This document shows, piece after piece, positions 1 to 7,594 of a stretch of DNA of 64,000 nucleotides. The notes under the pieces are model-generated. The model was not told where the DNA came from, did not search any database, and worked only from the letters and a program-made list of their open reading frames with translations. Both the position numbers and the translations under genes were made by a program. The stretch's first letter is position 1. Each line of letters starts with the position of its first letter. Origin of the DNA: Pengzhenrongella sicca (lineage in GTDB: Bacteria; Actinomycetota; Actinomycetes; Actinomycetales; Cellulomonadaceae); NCBI RefSeq assembly GCF_017569225.1, contig NZ_CP071868.1, positions 3,968,001 through 4,032,000 of the forward strand, written 5' to 3'.

Positions 1-564
1 CTGCCCGGCGTCGGCGCCTACACCGCCGCGGCCGTCGTGGCCTTCGCGCACGGCGGGCGATCCGTCGTGCTCGACACGAACGTGCGCCGGGTGCTGGCCC
101 GGGCACTCGGGGGCGTCGCCCTGCCCGCGCCGAGCCAGACGGCGGCCGAGGTCCGGCGCGCCGCCGCCGCCGTCCCCGCCGGCGAGCGCGAGGCCGCGGC
201 CTGGGCCGCCGCCTCGATGGAGCTCGGCGCGCTGGTCTGCACCGCGCGGTCGCCCCGCTGCGACGCCTGCCCGATCGCGGCCCGGTGCGCGTGGCGCGCG
301 GCCGGGTACCCGCCCGACGCGCACGCGGCCCGGCGGCGGACCCAGGCATGGACGGGCACGGACCGGCAGGCGCGCGGGCGCATCATGGCGCTGCTGCGCG
401 ACGCGGCCCGGCCGGTCCCGCCCACCGGGATCGACGCGGTCTGGCCGGAGCGCGACCAGCTCCGCCGCAGCCTCGCCGGGCTGGTCGCGGACGGGCTGGT
501 CGAGGAGCTCCGCGGCGCTGCGGGGCCGAGCGGGTACCGCCTGCCGGTCAGCCCAGCTCGATGA
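1..564 (+). CDS. mutY: A/G-specific adenine glycosylase MutY (3' part)
   Basis: The gene enters from the left edge, so only the last 187 residues are present. MutY removes adenine mispaired with 8-oxoguanine in base-excision repair. The fragment opens with the helix-hairpin-helix LPGVGAYTA (visible residues 1-9), followed by the catalytic-type Asp in LDTNV (residue 25). It carries the four-cysteine [4Fe-4S] motif C-X6-C-X2-C-X5-C at visible residues 80, 87, 90 and 96. The tail after the cluster is only about 90 residues, so a C-terminal NUDIX-like 8-oxoG recognition domain is short or absent; that is an inference from length. The 3' end overlaps the convergent argA by 17 bp. EndoIII has the same fold, but the canonical Nth is separately present at 51427-52197. 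Confidence 0.93.
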   Translation: MPGVGAYTAAAVVAFAHGGRSVVLDTNVRRVLARALGGVALPAPSQTAAEVRRAAAAVPAGEREAAAWAAASMELGALVCTARSPRCDACPIAARCAWRAAGYPPDAHAARRRTQAWTGTDRQARGRIMALLRDAARPVPPTGIDAVWPERDQLRRSLAGLVADGLVEELRGAAGPSGYRLPVSPAR

Positions 565-1063
565 GCATCCGGGTGTTGCCGAGCGTGTTCGGCTTCACGC
601 GGGCGAGATCGAGGAACTCCGCGACCCCGTCGTCGTGCGAGCGCAGCAGCTCGGCGTAGACCTCGGGCGAGACGGGCGTGCCCTCGATCGCACGGAAGCC
701 GTGAGCGGTGAAGAACTCGACCTCGAAGGTGAGGCAGAACAGCCGCGTGAGCCCGAGCCCGCGAGCGCGCGCCATGAGGTCCTCGAGCAGCCGATGGCCG
801 ACCTGCCGCGAGCGCCAGCCGGGCGCGACGGCGAGCGTGCGGATCTCCGCGAGGTCCTGCCAGAGCACGTGCAGCGCGCCGCACCCGACGACGCCGCCGG
901 CCGGGCCGGCGTCCGCGACCAAGAACTCCTGCACCGCCTCGTAGTAGCCGACCATCTCCTTCGCGAGCAGGATCCGCTCGGTCGCGTAGGGCGCGACCAG
1001 GTCGCGAATCGCATGGACGTCGGCAGGAAGGGCGGATCGAACGGTCAGCTCGGAACGTGGCAC
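548..1063 (-). CDS. argA: Amino-acid N-acetyltransferase (N-acetylglutamate synthase, GNAT type)
   Basis: A 171-residue single-domain GNAT protein, predicted to make N-acetyl-L-glutamate from acetyl-CoA and glutamate in the first step of arginine synthesis. It resembles the short mycobacterial ArgA (Rv2747 type): LYEAVQEF-like segment, GCGALHVLWQDLAEIRT, an acetyl-CoA loop around RSRQVGHRLL, LTFEVEFFTAHGF and GVAEFLDLARVKPNTLGN. This short form lacks the kinase-like domain of E. coli ArgA. The start is GTG at 1063 (MPRSEL). It is transcribed towards mutY and divergently from the DUF1989 gene. The shared upstream region holds a GlnR-like box, so nitrogen control of argA is possible but not shown. 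Confidence 0.88.
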   Translation of the reverse strand: MPRSELTVRSALPADVHAIRDLVAPYATERILLAKEMVGYYEAVQEFLVADAGPAGGVVGCGALHVLWQDLAEIRTLAVAPGWRSRQVGHRLLEDLMARARGLGLTRLFCLTFEVEFFTAHGFRAIEGTPVSPEVYAELLRSHDDGVAEFLDLARVKPNTLGNTRMLIELG

Positions 1064-1112
1064 CGCGACAACCTAGTCCGCCCCGGCGGCGGCCGCGCGG
1101 GCGCCCCGACGC

Positions 1113-1150
1113 GTAACACCGTCGTCACACGACGGTGACCGGGGCGGAAC
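1113..1150 (+). promoter_or_regulatory. Four-part GlnR-like binding box
   Basis: Four pentamers lie at an exact 11-nt period: GTAAC (1113), GTCAC (1124), GTGAC (1135) and GGAAC (1146), each separated by 6 nt. The published actinobacterial GlnR box is GTnAC-n6-GaAAC repeated. The box sits 62 bp upstream of the DUF1989 start codon and 50 bp upstream of argA. A 9+3+9 palindrome (1117-1137) overlaps it. The likely cognate regulator, glnR, is at 49594 in this window. Confidence 0.6.
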
Positions 1151-1212
1151 GTCCGCGGGCAACACTGGGCTGACCGGTGGCGAGTCTCCCGGTTCAGCAA
1201 AGGGGCGAGCAG

Positions 1213-2025
1213 ATGACCACACCCGCCATCGCGCCGGCCGTCTCGGCGGCACCGACGATCGCGTGGCCCGAGCCCCCGCAGGGCCTGGACGCCGACCGGC
1301 TCGTGTGGGCCGAGACCGTCCGCGGGAACGGGTACACGCACTTCGAGGTCGCCCGGGGCACGACGCTGCGGATCACCGACCTCGAGGGAGACGCGTGCGC
1401 CCACCTGCTCGCGTATCACGCCGACGTGCCGGCGGAACGGCTCAACGTCGCCGAGACCGTCCGCGTCCAGGACCAGGAGACGCTCACCGCAGGCTGCCTC
1501 CTGATCTCTGACCGCGGTCGCGCGCTCGCGACGATCGTCCGGGACACCTCGGGCCGGCACGACCCGCTCTTCGGATCGAGCTCGCGCCGCCCGCGCGCCG
1601 GCGCGGAACCCGCCGGGCCGGAGCTGCTCGGCTTCGCGGCGGCCAAGCACGACCTCGGCCCGCGTGACCTCGCGCCCGGGGTGGCGTTCTTCCAGGGCGT
1701 CGAGGTCGACGACGCCGGCCGGCCCCGGTTCCTCGGCTCGGCGGGTCCGGGGGCGAGCGTCGTGCTCCGGGTCGAGCTGCCGCTCGTGGTGCTGCTCGCC
1801 AACACTGCACATCCGCTCGACCCGCGGCCCGAGCAGCCGTGCAGCCGCATCGAGGTCCTGGCGTGGCGCGACCGGCCCACGCGGCCCGACGACCCGGAGT
1901 GGGCGGCGTCGCCGTCCGCGCGGCGCGCCTACCTTCAGACAGCGGCCTACCTCGCCGCGCAGCGCCCCCCGCCGGCAGGCCGGTCCGGCGACCAGGCCGC
2001 GCGCCCGCGCGGCCGCGCCCGCTGA
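1213..2025 (+). CDS. DUF1989 / urea amidolyase-associated-like protein
   Basis: A 270-residue protein of the DUF1989 family, whose best known members are the urea carboxylase-associated proteins. Typical family segments are TTLRITDLEGDACAHLLAY, LNVAETVRVQDQETLTAG and GCLLISDRGRALATIVRDT followed by a G-x-H-D motif. A Cys/His metal site is suggested for the family; C and H are visible here in DACAHLL and SGRHDPLFG. The ATG at 1213 is chosen because AAAGGGG lies 7-8 nt upstream; an in-frame GTG at 1177 lacks this. No urea carboxylase or allophanate hydrolase lies beside it, so the substrate is unknown. The GlnR-like box upstream fits a role in nitrogen acquisition. Confidence 0.75.
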   Translation: MTTPAIAPAVSAAPTIAWPEPPQGLDADRLVWAETVRGNGYTHFEVARGTTLRITDLEGDACAHLLAYHADVPAERLNVAETVRVQDQETLTAGCLLISDRGRALATIVRDTSGRHDPLFGSSSRRPRAGAEPAGPELLGFAAAKHDLGPRDLAPGVAFFQGVEVDDAGRPRFLGSAGPGASVVLRVELPLVVLLANTAHPLDPRPEQPCSRIEVLAWRDRPTRPDDPEWAASPSARRAYLQTAAYLAAQRPPPAGRSGDQAARPRGRAR

Positions 2026-2057
2026 CCGAGCCGCCTCCCCGGACCTGCCAGGTGTGA

Positions 2058-3095
2058 CTACTGGACGTCGCCCGGCCAGCCGAGGCGGCCGCGCACGGGC
2101 GTGCCCAGCTTGCGGGTCACGCGACCGGCGGCGTCGCGGGCTGACACCGACTGCAGCAGGTGCGTGGCGGTCACCTCGTCGACGACCAGGTCGGTGACGA
2201 CCCCCGAGCGCAGCGCGGCGAGCAGCGGGCCGACCTTGTTGTCGCCCGCCACGACGCACACCCGGCGCGGCACGCGATTCAGCTCCTCCGGCGTCGGTCC
2301 CGTCGCCCGCGCGTTGAGCGCGACGTCGCGGTAGCTGCCGTCCGCCCGCATGAACACCGTGCAGATGTCGCCGACGACGCCCTCGGCGTGCAGCGTCCGC
2401 GTGTCGTCGTCGTCGAGGTAGCCCGCCGCGTACACGTGGCTCGGGACCGCGCCGGCCACGGCACCGACCGAGAACAGGGCGATGTCTGCACGTCGTTGCA
2501 CGTCGAGGACCCGCCGCACCGAGCGCTCGCGCCACATCGCGGCCTTGGTCTCGGGGAAGTCGAAGAAGGCCGGGACCGGGAAGTGATGTACCGACGCGTC
2601 GAACGCCGCCCCGAAGCTCGAGATGAGGTCGCTCGCGTACTCGATGCCGCTCGTGCGGTTGTTCGCCGCGCCGTTGAGCTGCACGACGGCGCTGCCCCGG
2701 GTCGGCTTGTGGGTCAGGTTCCGGCTCACCGCGGCGAGCGTCGTGCCCCAGGCGATGCCCAGCACCATGTCGGAGTCGAACCACGACGCGAGGAGCTTGG
2801 CGGCGGTGCGCGCCACCTGCTCGAGCCGCTCGATGTGCTCGGCCGAGTCGGGGACCGGCACGACGTAGGTCGAGATGCCGAAGGTCGAGCTGATGCTCTG
2901 GCCGAGGCCCGGCGCGCGGCTGCTCGCCGGTCGCAGCGTGATCTCGACCAGGCCCGTCGCACGCGCCCGCTTGATCAACCGCGAGACCGTCGACCGCGAC
3001 GTGTTCAGGTGCCGGGCGATCACCTCCATCTTCATGTCCTGGAGGTAGTACATAGCGGCTGCCCGTAGGACATCCTGCTCGCCGTCGACTCCCAC
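2058..3095 (-). CDS. SorC/DeoR-type sugar-phosphate-responsive regulator
   Basis: A 345-residue transcription factor with an N-terminal HTH (about residues 10-45: YYLQDMKMEVIARHL, then TSRSTVSRLIKRA). A long C-terminal effector domain of the SorC family follows (LGIAWGTTLAAV, VVQLNG, LFSVGAV, GDICTVF). These domains usually sense phosphorylated sugars. The start is GTG at 3095, since GGAGGT lies 5 nt upstream; upstream in-frame codons are unsupported. The gene is divergent from glpD, and the 151-bp gap holds a 24-bp palindrome just before glpD. Control of the glycerol operon, perhaps by glycerol-3-phosphate or a later metabolite, is the simplest reading. Confidence 0.85.
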   Translation of the reverse strand: MGVDGEQDVLRAAAMYYLQDMKMEVIARHLNTSRSTVSRLIKRARATGLVEITLRPASSRAPGLGQSISSTFGISTYVVPVPDSAEHIERLEQVARTAAKLLASWFDSDMVLGIAWGTTLAAVSRNLTHKPTRGSAVVQLNGAANNRTSGIEYASDLISSFGAAFDASVHHFPVPAFFDFPETKAAMWRERSVRRVLDVQRRADIALFSVGAVAGAVPSHVYAAGYLDDDDTRTLHAEGVVGDICTVFMRADGSYRDVALNARATGPTPEELNRVPRRVCVVAGDNKVGPLLAALRSGVVTDLVVDEVTATHLLQSVSARDAAGRVTRKLGTPVRGRLGWPGDVQ

Positions 3096-3208
3096 AGGTG
3101 ACCTCCGGTGCACATACGTGCATGGCAGTTGCGCGAACGTTCGTCCACGACCAGCATAGGGCTGCCGCTCGGTCGACGTCTTGACAACGCAGTTGGGGCC
3201 CGAGGCGG

Positions 3209-3232
3209 TTCGTGGCCATTGATGGCCACGAA
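3209..3232. promoter_or_regulatory. Perfect palindromic operator upstream of glpD
   Basis: An 11+2+11 perfect inverted repeat, TTCGTGGCCAT-tg-ATGGCCACGAA, ends 3 nt before the glpD ribosome-binding site (GAGGAGG, 3235-3241). Its length, symmetry and position between a SorC-type regulator and the operon mark it as the probable repressor site. A TTGACA hexamer at 3181-3186 lies just upstream, but no clear -10 is visible. Confidence 0.7.
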
Positions 3233-3246
3233 ACGAGGAGGACAAC

Positions 3247-4995
3247 GTGACGACGGCGGCACTGACGGCACAGACCCGGGCCTCGGCTCTCGAAACCCTC
3301 GCAGCGAGCACCACCTCGGGCCACGAGCTCGACGTCCTGGTGATCGGCGGCGGCGTGACCGGCGCCGGCATCGCCCTCGACGCGGTGACGCGCGGGCTGA
3401 AGGTCGCGATCGTCGAGGGCCAGGACTGGGCCTCGGGCACGTCGAGCCGCTCGAGCAAGCTCGTGCACGGCGGCCTGCGCTACCTGCAGATGCTCGACTT
3501 CCACCTCGTGCGCGAGGCGCTGACCGAGCGCGACCTCCTGCTCACCAAGATCGCGCCGCACCTCGTGCGGCCGGTGTCCTTCCTGTACCCGCTCGAGCAC
3601 CGGGTCTGGGAGCGCGCGTACGTCGGCGCCGGCATCGCTCTCTACGACACCCTCGCGAGCATCAACGGCCGCCGCCGCGCCCTGCCGCTGCACTCGCACG
3701 TCAGCCGCCGCGGGCTCGAGACCCTGTTCCCGGACCTGCGGCACGACGCGGCGATCGGTGCGGTGCGGTACTGGGACGCGAGCGTCGACGACGCGCGCCT
3801 CGTCTCGACCCTCATCCGCACCGCGGCCTCGTACGGCGCCGCGGCCGCCTCGCGCACCCAGGTGATCGCGTTGTCGACGAACGAGAGCGGCACCGTCACC
3901 GGCGCGAGCGTGCGCGACCTCGAGACCGGCACCCAGATCGAGGTCCGCGCCCGCCAGGTCATCAACGCCACCGGCGTGTGGACCGAGGAGACCGAGTCGC
4001 TCGCCAAGACCGACGGCGGCCTGAAGGTCCTCGCCTCCAAGGGCATCCACATCGTCGTCCCGCGGGCCGCGATCGCCGGCGAGACCGGGCTGATCCTGCA
4101 GACCGAGAAGAGCGTCCTGTTCATCATCCCGTGGTCGCGCTACTGGGTGATCGGCACCACCGACACCCCGTGGACCCGGGACCTGGTACACCCGGTCGCG
4201 ACGGCGGCAGACATCGACTACGTCCTCGAGCACGCCAACGCGGTGCTCGCGCGACCGCTCGCGCGCAAGGACATCATCGGGACCTGGGCCGGCCTGCGCC
4301 CGCTGCTGCAGCCCGGCACCAAGGAGGGCACGTCGTCGGCGAAGGTCTCCCGCGAGCACACCGTCGCCTCCCCCACCCCCGGCCTGACCGTCATCGCCGG
4401 CGGCAAGCTCACCACCTACCGCGTGATGGCCGAGGACGCGGTCGACTTCGCCCTCGGCGGCCGCGCGCACGCCGTCCCGTCCATCACGACCACGATCCCG
4501 CTCGCGGGGGCCGAGGGCCTGCGGGTCCTGCAGCGCCAGGCGCCCGCGATCGCACGGAAGTACGGCTGGAGCCGGGCGATGCTGGACCACCTGCTGCACC
4601 GGTACGGATCGCTGCTGACCGAGCTCACGGCCGCCGTCGACGCCGAGCCCGGCCTCGGCACCCCCCTGGCCGGCGCACCCGCCTACCTGCGCGCCGAGAT
4701 CGCCTACGCCGTCACCCACGAAGGCGCCCTGCACCTGGACGACGTCCTCATGCACCGCACCCGGATCAACTACGAGCAGCTCGACCGCGGCGTCGGCGCC
4801 CTCGACGAGATCGCCGAGATCCTCACCCCGCTGCTCGGCTGGGACGACGCGACCCGCACCCGCGAGATCGCCGCCTATCGCACCCGCGCCGAGGCCGAGG
4901 CGTCCGCCGAGCTCCAGCCCGACGACGCCAGCGCCGAGACCGTCCGCCTCCAGGCCGATGAGATCGCCCCGCTGCACGCGCTCGCCACGCAGTAA
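3247..4995 (+). CDS. glpD: FAD-dependent glycerol-3-phosphate dehydrogenase
   Basis: A 582-residue respiratory enzyme that oxidises sn-glycerol-3-phosphate to dihydroxyacetone phosphate at the membrane and passes electrons to quinone. The FAD-binding GGGVTGAG is at residues 34-41. Family signatures include SGTSSRSSKLVHGGLRYL, the INATGVW segment and the C-terminal IAGGKLTTYR. Full length is typical. The GTG start has a perfect GAGGAGG 5 nt upstream. It is first in the row glpD-glpF-glpK, with glpF 105 bp downstream. Expression is probably set by the palindrome at 3209-3232 and the divergent SorC-type regulator. Confidence 0.96.
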   Translation: MTTAALTAQTRASALETLAASTTSGHELDVLVIGGGVTGAGIALDAVTRGLKVAIVEGQDWASGTSSRSSKLVHGGLRYLQMLDFHLVREALTERDLLLTKIAPHLVRPVSFLYPLEHRVWERAYVGAGIALYDTLASINGRRRALPLHSHVSRRGLETLFPDLRHDAAIGAVRYWDASVDDARLVSTLIRTAASYGAAAASRTQVIALSTNESGTVTGASVRDLETGTQIEVRARQVINATGVWTEETESLAKTDGGLKVLASKGIHIVVPRAAIAGETGLILQTEKSVLFIIPWSRYWVIGTTDTPWTRDLVHPVATAADIDYVLEHANAVLARPLARKDIIGTWAGLRPLLQPGTKEGTSSAKVSREHTVASPTPGLTVIAGGKLTTYRVMAEDAVDFALGGRAHAVPSITTTIPLAGAEGLRVLQRQAPAIARKYGWSRAMLDHLLHRYGSLLTELTAAVDAEPGLGTPLAGAPAYLRAEIAYAVTHEGALHLDDVLMHRTRINYEQLDRGVGALDEIAEILTPLLGWDDATRTREIAAYRTRAEAEASAELQPDDASAETVRLQADEIAPLHALATQ

Positions 4996-5000
4996 CGAAA

Positions 5001-5037
5001 CTTCCGGCCGACCGCACAGACGCGGGGTGGCCGGAGC
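5001..5037 (+). other. Imperfect hairpin between glpD and glpF
   Basis: CTTCCGGCCGACC (5001-5013) pairs imperfectly with GGTGGCCGGAGCAAG (5027 onward). There is no U-tract. It may be a processing site or weak attenuator within the operon. Confidence 0.3.
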
Positions 5038-5100
5038 AAGGATCCCGGGCGCCCTCGCCCGCGATCAGACGGACAACGACGTCATAGAAATGAGGTAAAC

Positions 5101-5826
5101 GTGGACAGTCAGGTATTCCTGTCGGAAGTGCTCGGCACCGCGATCCTGCTCCTCCTCGGTGCTGGCGTGGTCGCCACGGTGGTCCTGCCGAAGAGCAAGG
5201 GTTTTGACGGCGGCTGGCTCCTCATCAACTTCGGCTGGGGTTTTGCTGTCTTCGCGGGTGTGTACGTCGCCTACAAGTCTGGCGCGCACCTCAACCCCGC
5301 AGTCACGATCGGGCTCCTCGCTGGCGGGGCCGACTTCGCCGAGGGTGTCGACGGAACCTTCGTCAACATGCTCCTGTACTGGGCCGCCCAGATGATCGGC
5401 GCCTTCCTCGGTGCCGTGCTCGCGTTCGTGGCGTTCAAGAAGCACTTCGATGAGGAAGCCGACCCGGCGACCAAGCTCGCGGTCTTCTCGACCGGCCCCG
5501 CGATCCGCTCCTACGGCTGGAACTTCCTCACGGAGCTCATCGGCACCTTCGTGCTGGTGTTCTGGATCATGGTCGCCGGCGGTTCGGTGACCGGCCTCGG
5601 GCCGCTAGCCGTCGCGCTGATCGTGGTGTCCATCGGCGCGAGCCTCGGTGGCCCGACCGGATACGCGATCAACCCCGCACGTGACCTCGGCCCCCGCATC
5701 GCGCACGCGCTGCTCCCGATCAAGGGCAAGGGCTCGAGCGACTGGTCCTACGCGTGGGTCCCCGTCCTCGGCCCGCTCGCGGGTGGAGTCATCGGCGGCC
5801 TGCTCGGCAACTGGTACGTGGGCTGA
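5101..5826 (+). CDS. glpF: Glycerol uptake facilitator (MIP family aquaglyceroporin)
   Basis: A 241-residue integral membrane channel for passive glycerol entry. Both half-helix motifs are present: NPA at residues 65-67 (SGAHLNPAVT) and NPA at 191-193 (AINPARD). The Asp after the second NPAR is typical of glyceroporins rather than water-selective aquaporins. About six membrane segments can be traced. The GTG start at 5101 follows ATGAGG. Codon use here looks slightly less GC-extreme than in neighbouring genes. It lies between glpD and glpK; the gap to glpK holds a strong hairpin, so the three genes may not be expressed equally. Confidence 0.94.
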   Translation: MDSQVFLSEVLGTAILLLLGAGVVATVVLPKSKGFDGGWLLINFGWGFAVFAGVYVAYKSGAHLNPAVTIGLLAGGADFAEGVDGTFVNMLLYWAAQMIGAFLGAVLAFVAFKKHFDEEADPATKLAVFSTGPAIRSYGWNFLTELIGTFVLVFWIMVAGGSVTGLGPLAVALIVVSIGASLGGPTGYAINPARDLGPRIAHALLPIKGKGSSDWSYAWVPVLGPLAGGVIGGLLGNWYVG

Positions 5827-5838
5827 CGTCCGCCCCTC

Positions 5839-5879
5839 GGTCGGGCGGCGCCCCCGCGCAGCACGGGTGCCGCCCGACC
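5839..5879 (+). terminator. Hairpin between glpF and glpK (partial terminator)
   Basis: GGTCGGGCGGCGCCC (5839-5853) pairs with GGGTGCCGCCCGACC (5865-5879) with one mismatch over 15 bp and an 11-nt loop. No clear T-run follows. It could attenuate or stabilise the glpDF message ahead of glpK. Confidence 0.45.
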
Positions 5880-5960
5880 CGCACCGCACCGCACCTCTTT
5901 GCAGCACCCGCATGTCACCAGCACGACACCACGGCATGACGACCAGAAGGAATGACGCAC

Positions 5961-7478
5961 ATGGCTGACTACGTTCTCGCCATCGACCAGGGGACGACGA
6001 GTTCCCGGGCGATCATCTTCAACCACGCCGGGCTCATCGTCGAGACCGGCCAGCTCGAGCACGAGCAGATCTTCCCGCGCGCGGGCTGGGTCGAGCACGA
6101 CGCGACGGAGATCTGGACCAACACGCGTGAGGTCGTCGGCATCGTGCTGGCGCGCGCGAACCTCACCTACCGCGACATCGCGGCCGTCGGGATCACGAAC
6201 CAGCGCGAGACCGCGGTCGTGTGGGACAAGACCACCGGCAAGCCCGTCTACAACGCGATCGTGTGGCAGGACACCCGCACCCAGAAGATCGCCGAGGAGC
6301 TCGGCGCGCTCGGCGGCGGCGCGGACCGCTACAAGGAGCGGGTCGGCCTGCCGCTCGCCACGTACTTCTCGGGCCCGAAGGTCAAGTGGATCCTCGACAA
6401 CGTCGAGGGCGCCCGGGCCAAGGCCGAGGCGGGCGACCTCCTGTTCGGCAACACCGACTCTTGGGTGCTGTGGAACATGACCGGCGGCGTCGACGGCGGC
6501 ATCCACGTCACCGACCCGACGAACGCCTCGCGCACGATGCTGATGAACCTCGACACGCTGACGTGGAACGAGGAGATCGCCGCGGAGATGACGATCCCGC
6601 TGTCCATGCTCCCGGAGATCAGGTCCTCCTCCGAGGTCTACGGCACCGGCCGCCCCGGCGGGCTCGTCCCCGGCGTGCCGATCGCCGGCATCCTCGGCGA
6701 CCAGCAGGCCGCGACGTTCGGGCAGGCGTGCTTCGAGGTCGGCAACGCCAAGAACACGTACGGCACCGGCAACTTCATGCTCCTGAACACGGGCACCGAG
6801 CCGATCCCGTCCAAGAACGGGCTGCTCACCACCGTCGCGTACAAGATCGGCGACCAGCCGACCGTGTACGCGCTCGAGGGCTCCATCGCCGTCTCGGGCT
6901 CGCTCGTGCAGTGGCTGCGCGACAACCTCGGCATGATCAACTCGGCCGCCGAGATCGAGCAGCTCGCCGCGACGGTCGACGACAACGGCGGCGCGTACTT
7001 CGTGCCGGCGTTCTCGGGCCTGTTCGCGCCGTACTGGCGCTCGGACGCGCGCGGCGCGCTCGTCGGCCTCACGCGGTACGTGAACAAGGGACACATCGCC
7101 CGGGCCGTGCTCGAGGCGACCGCGTTCCAGACCCGCGAGGTCCTCGACGCCATGAACGCCGACTCGGGCGTCGACCTCACCGAGCTCAAGGTCGACGGCG
7201 GGATGGTCGTCAACGAGACGCTCATGCAGTTCCAGGCCGACATCCTCGGCGTACCGGTCGTTCGGCCGAAGGTCGCCGAGACGACCGCGCTCGGCGCGGC
7301 CTACGCGGCCGGCATCGCGGTGGGCTTCTGGTCCGGCGAGCAGGACGTCATCGACAACTGGGCCGAGGACAAGCGCTGGGTGCCGAACATGGACAGCGGC
7401 GAGCGGGACCGCCAGTACCGCCTGTGGAAGAAGGCCGTCACCAAGACCTTCGACTGGGTCGACGACGACGTCCAGTAG
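5961..7478 (+). CDS. glpK: Glycerol kinase
   Basis: A 505-residue FGGY-family kinase that converts glycerol plus ATP to sn-glycerol-3-phosphate, trapping glycerol that enters through GlpF. The N-terminal [17 protein letters not shown] and the [22 protein letters not shown] and TYGTGNF segments are characteristic. The start ATG at 5961 is preferred over the in-frame ATG at 5952 because AGAAGG (5945-5950) is at proper distance only from 5961, and the resulting [14 protein letters not shown] matches known GlpK N-termini. It is the last gene of the glycerol row and is followed by a strong hairpin. Confidence 0.97.
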   Translation: MADYVLAIDQGTTSSRAIIFNHAGLIVETGQLEHEQIFPRAGWVEHDATEIWTNTREVVGIVLARANLTYRDIAAVGITNQRETAVVWDKTTGKPVYNAIVWQDTRTQKIAEELGALGGGADRYKERVGLPLATYFSGPKVKWILDNVEGARAKAEAGDLLFGNTDSWVLWNMTGGVDGGIHVTDPTNASRTMLMNLDTLTWNEEIAAEMTIPLSMLPEIRSSSEVYGTGRPGGLVPGVPIAGILGDQQAATFGQACFEVGNAKNTYGTGNFMLLNTGTEPIPSKNGLLTTVAYKIGDQPTVYALEGSIAVSGSLVQWLRDNLGMINSAAEIEQLAATVDDNGGAYFVPAFSGLFAPYWRSDARGALVGLTRYVNKGHIARAVLEATAFQTREVLDAMNADSGVDLTELKVDGGMVVNETLMQFQADILGVPVVRPKVAETTALGAAYAAGIAVGFWSGEQDVIDNWAEDKRWVPNMDSGERDRQYRLWKKAVTKTFDWVDDDVQ

Positions 7479-7510
7479 GACGTTCAGCACGCAGCAGGTC
7501 AGCTAGACGA

Positions 7511-7556
7511 ACGAACGTCCGCATCCCGTAGGGCTCCACGGGGTGCGGACGTTCGT
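7511..7556 (+). terminator. Intrinsic terminator after glpK
   Basis: A 19-bp stem (7511-7529 with 7538-7556, one mismatch) closes an 8-nt loop AGGGCTCC and is followed by GTGTGTG rather than a pure T-run. It lies between the converging glpK and MMPL genes, so it may serve both strands. Confidence 0.8.
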
Positions 7557-7594
7557 GTGTGTCCTGCCGACCGCGCCGCGGGGCGGCGCGGCCG

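Noticed and set aside
3181-3186. TTGACA as the -35 of glpD
   Set aside because: No acceptable -10 is found 16-19 nt downstream, so I did not list it as a promoter.
1045-4977. Very long open frame on the minus strand, about 1310 codons
   Set aside because: It runs antisense through argA's upstream region, the DUF1989 gene, SorC and glpD, is rich in Arg, Gly and Asp, and has no family resemblance. Long antisense frames are normal at this GC content.
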